Assembly: GCA_030789695.1 (NCBI GenBank)
Contig: CM061142.1
Span: 603,517,659-603,581,658, forward strand
Source of the DNA: Scilla litardierei
Lineage: Eukaryota; Streptophyta; Magnoliopsida; Asparagales; Asparagaceae
DNA length: 64,000 nucleotides
Direction: 5' to 3'
Positions 1 through 9,623 of this stretch are shown in pieces; the first letter of the stretch is position 1; each line of letters starts with the position of its first letter. A program made the translations under genes and the position numbers. A model generated the notes under the pieces. The model saw only the letters and a list, made by a program, of their open reading frames with translations. It ran no database searches and was not told the DNA's origin.

Positions 1-253
1 CGGAAATGCTTCTTTAACCGACTAACACATCATCTAATTTTAGTATCAGTTACTGTTTACTCTTAGTCGGTCTAAGAACGTTCATCGACCGACTAGATGT
101 TAAACTAGTCGGTCAGTATTTGTTCATGGACCGACTAATTCTAAATCCTATTTTCGTTCAGAAGTTACTGTTTGCACTTAGTCGGTCTGCGTTGGTCGAC
201 CGACCGACTAGTTGCCAAACTAGTCGGTCAGTGGTTGCTCTTTGACCGACTAA
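1..253. repeat. CTAGTCGGTC inverted-motif array (A, 5' LTR)
   Basis: Repeated units of about 75-80 bp read TAGTCGGTC, spacer, GACCGACTAG, short spacer, CTAGTCGGTC, spacer, GACCGACTA. Each unit is thus a nested inverted repeat. The array ends about 43 bp before the TATA box at 297. It lies in U3, so a cis-regulatory role is plausible. The same motif is found in the unrelated copia element B. Confidence 0.9.
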
Positions 254-296
254 TCTGTGTTAAAACCCTAATTTCTGGGCAGCCGCCAGCCCATCC

Positions 297-304
297 TATT
301 TATA
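297..304 (+). promoter_or_regulatory. TATA box of LTR promoter (A, 5' LTR)
   Basis: The sequence TATTTATA lies just downstream of the motif array and is followed by a C-rich leader with many AACCCTA blocks, which is typical of a plant pol II LTR transcript start. C has TATTTAAA at the same place (54322 onwards). Confidence 0.65.
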
Positions 305-593
305 CCCCTCCCAAACGTTTTCTTCTTCCTCCACTCGACCCAAAACCCTAAAATCTCCCCCATTGAGCCCCCATCTTCCTCCAAGCCCTATTCCTTCATC
401 CCAAGCCCTATTCCTTCATCCCAAGCCCTAGATTCATCATCTAAACCCTCCATCAACTCTATCTACCTCTCATCTTCCCCAAAATCTCATCAAATCCCCA
501 AAATCCCCCAAAAACCCTAACTCTCCAAACTTCTCCATTTGTTTCCAGATCTGATCCTAGGGTTCTCCGGAGTGTTTCTTCCGCTTCCTCTCG

Positions 594-691
594 GTAAGAA
601 ATCGATCTCTTGACGTTTTTATAACCTATTTGTATTTTTATGAAACCCTAATGAAATTTCATGTTGTTTGATGTTTGTTTCCCCATAACAG
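594..691 (+). other. Candidate leader intron inside LTR
   Basis: A GTAAG donor at 594 and a CATAACAG acceptor ending at 691 frame a T-rich 98-nt stretch downstream of the inferred transcript start. In element C the same donor and acceptor are 98 nt apart (54611-54708), although the sequence between them has diverged. Conserved sites and length suggest a spliced 5' leader. Splicing itself is inferred. Confidence 0.5.
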
Positions 692-1562
692 CGATTTCCC
701 CCGTAAATTAGCATCCGCGAGACGAACCTTCGTGATCGTCATTCCCGGTGCTAGGCAAGTGAAACTTGCCACTAAGGGTTTAGGCCATGTTTTAGGCCAT
801 TTGCTTGTTGTAGGCGTAAAAGAGGCTAGGCGACGAAATGATACTCGCCTAGGCGCAATTTGGGGAACTAGCTTGACAACGAAGCTAGTTCCGACATTTA
901 GCATGTTGCACGATTACCATGTCATGTTTACTTTCCATTAACGGTACGCGAATTAATTGTCATGTCATTGCATTCTTTAAGTGTTGCTGTGATTGCGTAG
1001 CTTCGCTACAATGCTTGTGTTCCTGGCTCGTGTTCCAGAAGCGAGCCCTGTAGTGGGAAACCCCAACGCTCGATATTGAATTGTGAAATAGGAAAACAAG
1101 CTCCCGTGCAGGGCAACCCTGGCTCACTTGCTGGGCTCATGTGCAGGGACCCTGGCTTGTTTACGTGTGGGATGGGGTAAGAGTTAAGCGGTCATTCAAC
1201 TGGGAGTCTGCCTGATCAGCAACTGCAGTTGTAAGGCGTAAACTCTGGGTTTGGGGTAGTTGTTAAGCGGCCACTCAGCGTGAATATGAAACCGTTCAGC
1301 TGTAAGGCGTAAACATCTACAAAACAACGTGAATAGTGAATTGATTGAGATTGATAGTAGCTTGGCTACTCTTGTCTTGTCCCGATGATTGTTCTCTTGT
1401 ACAAATTGTCTTGCCATGTCTTGATTGTGCACTCATGTTATCACTGCCATGTCATGCATACTATAACTTCTATGTTGCTAGTTGCCTTACTTTAGTTTCC
1501 TTGCCCAAGTCTTTTAGACTTGCTGACATGTGCCCCTTTACTCTTTTGGGTGACACATGTTA

Positions 1563-1664
1563 GATCCTGAGCCTGAGTACCTTGTTGAGGACGAGGTGTT
1601 TGCTGACGCCGAGCCCGAGCTTGTGTTTGACGGGGAGTACGTGGACACTGGGGACCAGTCCTAG
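1563..1664 (+). CDS. Short acidic reading frame inside LTR, possible exon
   Basis: It encodes 33 residues rich in D and E, beginning DPEPEYLVEDE and ending YVDTGDQS before a TAG. It has no start codon and follows a splice-acceptor-like GTTAG, so it would have to be a downstream exon. It is unchanged in C's 5' LTR (55718-55819) and in A's 3' LTR (8785-8822 joined to 21237-21300, split by B). It has an early TAG in C's 3' LTR (63118-63120). The diverged solo LTR I keeps a similar acidic frame (37846-37944, minus strand). Function unknown; conservation may partly reflect recent common descent. Confidence 0.4.
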   Translation, partial: DPEPEYLVEDEVFADAEPELVFDGEYVDTGDQS

Positions 1665-2008
1665 TGTCTTCATTATGTTTTACTTTTGTTTTGACAGTTG
1701 TTTTGTTATCGGTGCGTAGCACCTATACTTTGTTATGTCGTTGCTTTTGTTGGCCTTGTTCTGGGCCTTTAGACTCTTTCTTTTAGCCTGGTGGCTTTTC
1801 TGGATGTTGGACTTATTTTCATGTTGGACAATTTATGAGATGTGAGATTTTATTTCAGTCTCTCCTTGTGTTATTATTGTTGTTCCGTTGTGGTTACAGG
1901 GACCTGCTTATGTTTTATTGACGCTTATCGGGTTTGGGGCTTCACAGCTCCACTCTCGTGCGGACCTTTTCACGTCTCGCCTCCATTTTAGGGAAGCGGG
2001 TCGTGATA

Positions 2009-2152
2009 GGTTTTGTTGGTGGCCCATGCAGGTCCTTCTGTAACTGCGATTTTTGGAATAGCGATAATAATATTAGAATGTCCAATAAACTAAGCTCGAC
2101 GTCCGATGTCATAAGCTATGAGTCTAATCTGATTCGTTTTCTGTGTCACTAG
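2009..2152 (+). other. Untranslated leader of A, with possible atypical primer site
   Basis: This stretch lies between the LTR end and the gag ATG. It has no tRNA-iMet-type primer site (TGGTATCAGAGC). The best-conserved block is TTGGTGGCCCATGCAGG, starting about 7 nt after the LTR; it is present in C and, in minus orientation, at 50181-50196 in H. It may be a primer site for a tRNA I cannot name. Confidence 0.5.
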
Positions 2153-3256
2153 ATGGCAGGAAGACGTTTCACCCGTGGTGGGGGTAGTGGTGCGATCCCT
2201 CATGATGAGGAGCCTGAGCGGGAACCCACCAACGGGGAGATGATGCGGATGATGCTGCAGATGATGCAAGTGCAGCAGGGCGTGCTCCTGCAAGTCCAGA
2301 ATGCTCCACTTGCTCGAGCTACCCGGGCTCTTCCGGATGCCCCTCGCTGCTCGGTCCCGCATATTTTGATGGGTCTGAGGGTCCTCTGGCTGTCGATGAA
2401 TGGATTCGGAACATCGAGGACAATCTGAAGATGGCCAAGATCACCCCGGCTGGATGGGTTGATTTGGCGAAGAGGCAACTCAAGGATAACGCTAGGAATT
2501 GGTGGGATGCTGAAGAGAAGATGTTGGTGGAGCCGATTGTCTGGGCTACCTTCAAGGCCAGATTTGAGGGTGAGTTCTTCCCGAAGGCTGCCAGGGAGGA
2601 GATGCTGCAGCGTTTTATCGATTTGAAGCAAGGGAGCTCGTCGGTGGACCTATATCACCAAGAGTTTATGAGGCTGAGTCGGTTTGCACCAAAGATGGTG
2701 CAGGACGCTGAGGAGAGAGCTCAGAGGTTCCTGCAGGGACTTGCTTCGGAGCTCCAGAGTTTTGTGACCTCTTCTGACCGGGAGTCTTATCAGAAGGTTC
2801 TAGTAGCAGCCAAGAGGCAGGAGCTGCTCGTGAACCAGAGGAGGGGGTCTGTTGTTGGTGCTGGGAAGAGGCCTGTGGAACAGGCGAGAGCTGTGGTTAG
2901 ACCTGGATTCAGGCCTAATCAGTCTGCTCAGTTTAAGAGGCCAGGAGGGCCTATTCTAAAGACTTGCCATTTCTGCGGCAAGCCTGGCCACATCAAGGAT
3001 CAGTGTCGGAAGTTTTTGGGCCAGTGTCTGGTTTGTGGTGATGCTTCCCAGGCCGCGAAGGATTGTCGGCATGCGAATCAGCTGCGGAGGGCACCTGTTG
3101 CAGCTCAGCCGTTGCAGCAGCGAGCGTCTGTTCCTGCTGGACGTGGAGCAGCTCTTGTTCCACAGGGACAGGCTTTTCGGCAGGCTGTTCCGTCGAGGAG
3201 GCAGGCTTTTCTGATGACCGCTGCGGAGAGCGAGGCTGTGGATGAGGTTATCGCAG
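2153..3256 (+). pseudogene. gag: gag of Tekay element A, frameshifted
   Basis: Capsid and nucleocapsid polyprotein, start MAGRRFTRGGG as in C. The N-terminal part has a polar leader and an M/Q-rich helix, then the retrotransposon gag region (RQLKDNARNWWD, ASELQSFV). A CCHC zinc knuckle (CHFCGKPGHIKDQC) follows; a second C-rich knuckle (CLVCGDASQAAKDC) lacks the histidine that C keeps. Compared with C, 28 nt are missing after position 2348. This shifts the frame, and translation from the ATG stops at 2428; the downstream frame is open again from about 2360. The coding part is taken to end at the GT of a putative intron at 3257; unspliced it would stop at 3297. Confidence 0.9.
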
Positions 3257-3369
3257 GTAATCCTCAATCTAGCTGTTACTTTCCTAGCTGGTTTTGATTG
3301 TTAGATTATGTTGTTTTCTTGAACATGGTTGTTTGCTAGACTAGGGTTTGATTGTTAATTGATTGTTAG
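3257..3369 (+). other. Putative intron 1 between gag and protease (A)
   Basis: 113 nt from GTAATCC to TTGTTAG, T-rich, with the Gag stop inside it. Joining its edges links Gag (VIA) to protease (GVVLVCTF) in one frame, phase 1. C has the same sites 112 nt apart, so the intron length differs while both flanks remain in frame, which supports splicing. Retention would give Gag alone. Other Gag:Pol ratio mechanisms (frameshift, stop readthrough) are not obvious here. Confidence 0.65.
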
Positions 3370-5789
3370 GTGTGGTTTTGGTTTGCACATTTCCTGCACG
3401 GGTCCTCTTTGACTCCGGTGCATCGATGTGCATTATTTCTCGGAGCTTCGTGGAGAGGCATTCCTTGTCGACGTCCCCTCTTTCCAAGAGTTGGAATATC
3501 ATTACAGGGAATGGCGTGGTCTCGGTGCATCGTGGTTGCAATTCTTGCTCGTTGGTGGTCTGTGGACATGAGCTTTTCACTGATTTCATTGTCCACGACA
3601 TCATCAACTATGATGCAGTTCTTGGCATGGACTGGCTTGCGAGCTTCTATGCTACGATCGACTGTCGGAGGAAGAAGGTGGTGTTCGAGATTCCCGGACA
3701 TCCAGTATTTGAGTTCAGTCGTGGTAGCAGTTCGCTTGGTCCTGTTAGATTTCGGGCCAGGCCGGTGGAGGCTGTGGCTATGCAGATGGAGTTGGAGTGG
3801 CCAGCTGTGGTGCGAGATTTTGGCGACGTCTTCCCTGAGGAGATGTCTGGTTTGCCACCTGATCGAGCTCTAGAATTTTCTATTGATCTTATTCCAGGTG
3901 CGCAGCCGATTTCGAAGGCGCCGTATCGTATGGCACCTGCAGAGTTTGAAGAGTTGCGGAAGCAGTTGGATGAGCTTTTGTAGAAGGGTTATATCAATCC
4001 TAGTGTGTCTCCGTGGGGAGCACCAGTGTTGCTGGTAAAGAAGAAGGATGGTTCGCGTCGCATGTGCGTGGACTATCGGGAGTTGAATGCGGTGACCATT
4101 AGGAACAAATACCCGTTGCCTCGCATCGATGATATTTTTGATCAGCTTGGAGGTTCGAGGGTGTTTTCTAAATTGGATTTGAGGAGTGGTTACCATCAGT
4201 TGAAGGTGAAGGAGGATGATGTTCCGAAGACAGCGTTCAGGATGAAGTATGGACACTATGAGTTTGTGGTTATGCCTTTCAGTGTAACTAACGCGCCTGC
4301 AGTTTTCATGAATCTGATGAACCTGATTTTCTACGACTTTTTGGATAAGTTTGTCGTTATCTTCATTGACGACATTCTGATCTATTCGAAGTCGGAGGAA
4401 GAGCATGCCTCGCACTTAAGGACAGTGTTGGAAATCTTGAGGAAGCATCGTTTGTATGCTAAGTTTTCGAAGTGCGAGTTTTGGCTGGATAGAGTTGCTT
4501 TTCTTGGGCATGTGGTGACTGGAGATGGTATTTCAGTGGATCCCGAGAAGATTAGGGCCATCAGAGAGTGGCATGTTCCGTCGTCTGCGTCTGAGATTCA
4601 GAGTTTCCTTGGACTTGCTGGTTATTATCGACGATTCATTAAGGACTTTTCTCGTATTGCGGAGCCGATGACCAGGTTGACGCGGAAGGAAGTTGCTTTT
4701 GTGTGGTCGGGTGATTGTGAGAGTGCTTTTGGCGTTCTGAAGGAGAGGTTGACGACTGCCCCTATTCTGGTTGTGCCTGATCGCAGCGGTGGATTTGAGA
4801 TCTTTTGCGATGCTTCTGGCAAGGGTCTCGGTTGTGTGTTGCATCAGCACGTACATGTTGTGGCGTATGCGTCTCGTCAGCTTAAGGTTCATGAGAAGAA
4901 TTACCCGACGCATGATTTGGAGTTGGCTGCCGTTGTGTTTGCTCTTAAGATTTGGAGGCACTTCCTGCTGAGTGAGAAAGTGAAGATTTTCACCGATCAC
5001 AAAAGCTTGAAGTACATTTTCACTCAGAAGGAGCTCAACATGCGACATCGTCGATGGTTGGAGCTTATGGCAGATTATGATATTGATTTACAGTTTCACC
5101 CTGGCAAGGTGAATGTGGTTCCAGATGCTTTGAGTAGGCTACCAGCGGTGATGATTTTGACCTCGCAGTGGAGATTGCAGCAGGACTTTTGTGAGTCTGG
5201 CGTGGAGGTTGTTCTTCCTGGGGAGGCTTCGTCGTTGATGTACATGCAGGTACAGTCGACGATCGTGGATCGGATTAAGGCTGGCCAGGTTGAGGATCCG
5301 AAGCTGATGAAGATTCGGGAGCAGGTGGAAGCTGGTCTGCGGGCTGACTTTTTGATTCATGAGGATGGCTCGCTGAGGTTTGGAGCCAGGTTGTGTGTGC
5401 CAGCTGGGGATATCAGAGAGGAGTTGATGGTGGAGGCACACAGTTCGCCGTATTCTGTGCATCCTGGTGGCACCAAGATGTACCAGGATCTTCGTCTGAA
5501 TTATTGGTGGCATGGTATGAAGAGGAGTGTGGCTCGGAGTGTAGCCAAGTGCTTGGTTTGCCAGCAAGTGAAGGCGGAGCATCAGCGTACGGCCGGGTTG
5601 CTACAACCGCTTCCGATTCCGGAGTGGAAATGGCAACACATCACTATGGACTTCGTGACTGGACTACCTCGGAGTCCGAAGCAGAATGACGCGATTTGGG
5701 TGATCGTAGATCGATTGACCAAATCTGCGCACTTTATTCCGTTCCGAGTGGGACAGTCCACTGAGGCGCTAGCGAGGAGATATATGGAG
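3370..5789 (+). pseudogene. pol: pol of A, part 1: protease, RT, RNase H, integrase N-half
   Basis: Domains in order: aspartic protease (LFDSGAS), reverse transcriptase (YRELNAVTI, catalytic FIDD, spacer to SKS), RNase H ([24 protein letters not shown]), and integrase zinc finger (H-H-C-C from about 5446) with the first catalytic D in [13 protein letters not shown] at 3981-3983 replaces the CAG seen in C and truncates Pol between protease and RT. In RT, the conserved FGVTNAP is FSVTNAP (AGT at 4281), a change at a usually invariant glycine. The frame is otherwise open to the GT at 5790. Confidence 0.92.
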
Positions 5790-5860
5790 GTAAAATTCTT
5801 TTACTCTCCGTTTTATTTCCTTTTCCTAGTTTGGATAGTGATGTAACGTGAATCGTGCAG
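5790..5860 (+). other. Putative intron 2 inside integrase (A)
   Basis: 71 nt, GTAAAATTC to CGTGCAG, A/T-rich, phase 0. Reading through it leads to a stop before the rest of integrase. Removing it gives a continuous integrase around RRYME and EVVRLHG. C has the same sites 72 nt apart (59968-60039), with a one-base length difference that would break any reading-through frame. Confidence 0.75.
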
Positions 5861-6763
5861 GAGGTCGTGCGACTTCATGGAGTCCCCGTGAGTATCGTGT
5901 CTGACAGAGACACGAGGTTCACATCTCAGTTCTGGCAGAGTTTGCAAAAGAGCTTGGGTACGCGTCTGAGTTTCAGCACGGCGTACCATCCGCAGACGGA
6001 TGGCCAGTCCGAGAGGACGATTCAGATTTTGGAAGACATGCTGAGGGCGTGCATGTTGGATTTCAAGGGTTCGTGGGAGGACCATCTACATCTGGTAGAG
6101 TTTTCTTACAACAACAGCTTCCAGGCGAGTATTGGCATGTCGCCTTTCGCCGCTCTTTATGGGAGGAAATGTCGATCGCCATTGAGTTGGGATGACGTTG
6201 GTGATCGGGAGTTGTTGGGACCTGAGATGATCGTGGAGGCCGTGGATATCATCAGGAATATTCGGGAGAGGTTGAGGATTGCTCAGGACCGTTTTAAGCA
6301 TTGGGCGGATGCTAAACGTCGTCCTTTGGAGTTTCAGCCGGGCGACCATGTGTTCTTGAAGATTTCCCCGAATCGTGGTGTGATTCGTTTTGGGAAGCGA
6401 GGGAAGTTGAGCCCGCGATACATTGGACCGTTTGACATTTTGGAGAGGGTTGGTGAGGTAGCTTATCGCATGGCCTTGCCGCCATCTTTGGAAGGAGTTC
6501 ACAATGTCTTCCATGTGTCGCAGCTTCGTCGATACATTAGCGATCCATCTCATGCGGTGGATTTTTCGGAGATTACCGTTCGCCCCGATATGACGTATGA
6601 CCAGCATCCAGTGCAGATTCTGGACAGGAGTCAGAAATCACTTCGGAACAAGGTTGTCAATCTTGTGAGGGTGATGTGGCGACACGGCTCACCTGGAGAG
6701 TCTACTTGGGAGAATGAGGATGCGATGCGAGAGCGTTTCCCACTTTTGTTTCCGGACTCGTGA
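5861..6763 (+). pseudogene. pol: pol of A, part 2: integrase C-half and chromodomain
   Basis: Begins at the putative acceptor and runs 301 codons including TGA. It carries the second catalytic D ([10 protein letters not shown]), the catalytic E with its context ([12 protein letters not shown]), a GPF/Y motif ([10 protein letters not shown]), the chromovirus tail HNVFHVSQL, and a C-terminal chromodomain-like stretch ([17 protein letters not shown]). This piece is open, but it belongs to a gene broken upstream (gag frameshift and TAG at 3981). Chromodomain plus GPF/Y places A in the Tekay/Del chromoviruses. Confidence 0.92.
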
Positions 6764-6796
6764 GTTTTCAGAAATTCTGAGGACGGAATTTTTCTT

Positions 6797-6809
6797 AAGT
6801 TGGGGAGGA
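6797..6809 (+). other. Polypurine tract of A
   Basis: AAGTTGGGGAGGA directly before the LTR start TGTAACGAC. Identical in C (60976-60988), and similar in minus orientation in H (46676-46690). Confidence 0.85.
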
Positions 6810-7099
6810 TGTAACGACTGCTTTTCATGTATCTGGATTTATTATAATATAATATATGTTTTGGTGGATTTTCTCCTCATGTGTGGTTTTCGTCTCCGTA
6901 GCTTTCATTTTCGATCGATTCGTCGTATTTTCTCGTTACTTCCTTAGGATTGTCGATTTCGAAGTATGTCATTCGTGACGGACTTCATAACGGTCGTATC
7001 TTACTATTAGATCAAGCCTAGGAGTCTTAGGAATCGATCCCGGGGCCCCGCGCTCCGTATCGGAACTTTTGGTGCTCATTAGCCGGTGTAAGAAGGGGC

Positions 7100-7496
7100 A
7101 CCGACCGACTAGATGATGATCCAGTCGGTCGACAATCCTTCTTGGACCGACTAGTTGGCTTTCTAAATTTCTCAGGAGTTACTGTTTATCGTTAGTCGGT
7201 CTAAGAACGTTGGTTGACCGACTAGGTTGCAAACTAGTCGGTCGGCAATGCTTCTTTAACCGACTAACACATCATCTAATTTTAGTATCAGTTACTGTTT
7301 ACTCTTAGTCGGTCTAAGAACGTTCATCGACCGACTAGATGTTAAACTAGTCGGTCAGTATTTGTTCATGGACCGACTAATTCTAAATCCTATTTTCGTT
7401 CAGAAGTTACTGTTTGCACTTAGTCGGTCTGCGTTGGTCGACCGACCGACTAGTTGCCAAACTAGTCGGTCAGTGGTTGCTCTTTGACCGACTAAT
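7100..7496. repeat. CTAGTCGGTC inverted-motif array (A, 3' LTR)
   Basis: Full-length version of the array cut by the window start at 1-253. It holds about four nested inverted-repeat units and ends 43 bp before TATTTATA at 7539. The motif arms are more constant than the spacers, which suggests selection on or recent amplification of the arms. Confidence 0.9.
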
Positions 7497-7538
7497 CTGT
7501 GTTAAAACCCTAATTTCTGGGCAGCCGCCAGCCCATCC

Positions 7539-7546
7539 TATTTATA
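7539..7546 (+). promoter_or_regulatory. TATA box (A, 3' LTR)
   Basis: TATTTATA, same position and context as in the 5' LTR. Confidence 0.6.
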
Positions 7547-9562
7547 CCCCTCCCAAACGTTTTCTTCTTCCTCCACTCGACCCAAAACCCTAAAATCTCC
7601 CCCATTAAGCCCCCATCTTCCTCCAAGCCCTATTCCTTCATCCCAAGCCCTAGATTCATCATCTAAACCCTCCATCAACTCTATCTACCTCTCATCTTCC
7701 CCAAAATCTCATCAAATCCCCAAAATCCCCCAAAAACCCTAACTCTCCAAACTTCTCCATTTGTTTCCAGATCTGATCCTAGGGTTCTCCGGAGTGTTTC
7801 TTCCGCTTCCTCTCGGTAAGAAATCGATCTCTTGACGTTTTTATAACCTATTTGTATTTTTATGAAACCCTAATGAAATTTCATGTTGTTTGATGTTTGT
7901 TTCCCCATAACAGCAATTTCCCACGTAGATTAGCATCCGCGAGACGAACCTTCGTGATCGTCATTCCCGGTGCTAGGCAAGTGAAACTTGCCACTAAGGG
8001 TTTAGGCCATGTTTTAGGCCATTTGCTTGTTGTAGGCGTAAAAGAGGCTAGGCGACGAAATGATACTCGCCTAGGCGCAATTTGGGGAACTAGCTTGACA
8101 ACGAAGCTAGTTCCGACATTTAGCATGTTGCACGATTACCATGTCATGTTTACTTTCCATTAACGGTACACGAATTAATTGTCATGTCATTGCATTCTTT
8201 AAGTGTTGCTGTGATTGCGTAGCTTCGCTACAATGCTTGTGTTCCTGGCTCGTGTTCCAGAAGCGAGCCCTGTAGTGGGAAACCCCAACGCTCGATATTG
8301 AATTGTGAAATAGGAAAACAAGCTCCCGTGCAGGGCAACCCTGGCTCACTTGCTGGGCTCATGTGCAGGGACCCTGGCTTGTTTACGTGTGGGATGGGGT
8401 AAGAGTTAAGCGGTCATTCAACTGGGAGTCTGCCTGATCAGCAACTGCAGTTGTAAGGCGTAAACTCTGGGTTTGGGGTAGTTGTTAAGCGGCCACTCAG
8501 CGTGAATGTGAAACCGTTCAGCTGTAAGGCGTAAACATCTACAAAACAACGTGAATAGTGAATTGATTGAGATTGATAGTAGCTTGGCTACTCTTGTCTT
8601 GTCCCGATGATTGTTCTCTTGTACAAATTGTCTTGCCATGTCTTGATTGTGCACTCATGTTATCAATGCCATGTCATGCATACTATAACTTCTAGGTTGC
8701 TAGTTGCATTACTTCAGTTTCTTTGCCCAAGTCTTTTAGACTTGCTGACATGTGCCCCTTTACTCTTTTGGGTGACACATGTTAGATCCTGAGCCTGAGT
8801 ACCTTGTTGAGGACGAGGTGTTTGTAATGCCCTACCAGCTACTGCACAAGTACTAGAGGGGGGGTGAATAGTACTTTAAAATAATAAGGCGTATTATTCC
8901 AAATTAAATTGCACACAACTTCCAAGTCAATTTGCGGAAGCTTAAATTGAATGACAACAATGAAATTAACAATGCTAACAAATGAAGTTAATGGGTTCGG
9001 ATCCACCCAAGTCTCCCCGACTTGTTCCCGGTGATCCTACGTCCCAACCACCCGGATCCCTTCCGGATACTTGAGTTAGAAACCCTAACTCAAGATTTCC
9101 ACTATGAATATCTTGTGAAAAACCTTCACAAGATCAAATCATACATGCAATGGCAAAGTGAATCCCACAACCCGGGATCACAAACTTCTCTCACAACCGA
9201 GAGAGCCAATAAGCAATATAAAAGAGTTTAATATGAAATAAATACTCTTACCACAAAATCCTATACCTTGATTTTTTCTTACCCAAAAGGTGGAATGAAG
9301 GATTTGAGGAAGATGAAGTTACCAAACCCTAGCACCAAGGAAATGAGCAGCAATGGGTGCCTAGGGAAGATTTGGAAACTTGAATCAAGCAATAGCTTGA
9401 AGAGCTCACCAAGAACAAGCTTCTCTCTAGATCTAGAAATGAGAGAGAATGGGTTTCTTGTGAGGAAGAGAGCTTTAGATTTGAGGGAGAATAGCTATCT
9501 CTTTAGAACTCAATGAATCTCTTAATGGCAGCTCTATTGAAGATAGAAATGACCTAGGTTCG

Positions 9563-9573
9563 TATTTATAGGG
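9563..9573 (-). promoter_or_regulatory. TATA box in B LTR (left copy)
   Basis: Minus-strand CCCTATAAATA, about 50 bp downstream (in LTR sense) of the motif array edge at 9624. The right LTR has the same site at 20229-20239. Confidence 0.6.
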
Positions 9574-9623
9574 TCCCATAAAAACAAGTTAGGTCAATCT
9601 CCAACGGAAAGAAATCTGTGAGA

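Larger units (their letters stand above)
1..2008 (+). repeat. 5' LTR of Tekay element A, left end outside window
   Basis: Matches the 3' LTR of the same element (6810-8822 plus 21237-21644). Window base 1 corresponds to 7243, so about 433 bp of this LTR lie outside. By eye it differs from the 3' copy at roughly 16 positions, plus a 20-bp tandem duplication of CCAAGCCCTATTCCTTCATC near 400. Its end reads GTCGTGATA where every other copy has GTCGTGACA, so the terminal CA has mutated. In order it holds a CTAGTCGGTC array, a TATA box, a C/T-rich leader, an intron-like stretch and a short acidic reading frame. LTR identity is inferred from the two-copy structure and from the gag start 145 bp downstream. 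Confidence 0.95.
6810..8822 (+). repeat. 3' LTR of A, first part
   Basis: Starts TGTAACGAC, the near reverse complement of the LTR end GTCGTGACA. It is interrupted after GTGTT at 8818-8822 by element B and resumes at 21237. The joined length is 2421 bp, against 2441 inferred for the 5' LTR; the difference is exactly the 20-bp duplication in the 5' copy. Confidence 0.95.

Noticed and set aside
300..540. AACCCTA blocks in LTR leaders as interstitial telomere repeats
   Set aside because: Blocks are irregular and mixed with other C/T-rich words; they look like a plant leader sequence, not tandem TTTAGGG.
675..941. 88-codon frame in the A LTR (also 7897-8163)
   Set aside because: It is not kept in the LTRs of C, where the region has indels, and it overlaps the candidate leader intron acceptor. 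Judged to be chance.
2340..2360. 28-nt gap in A gag as a possible programmed frameshift site
   Set aside because: C has the 28 nt and one open frame; A simply lost them. No slippery sequence is seen.
7100..7496. Array resembling a CRISPR locus (short repeats with spacers)
   Set aside because: Eukaryotic LTR context, alternating motif orientation, uneven spacers that are shared between copies, and no cas genes.
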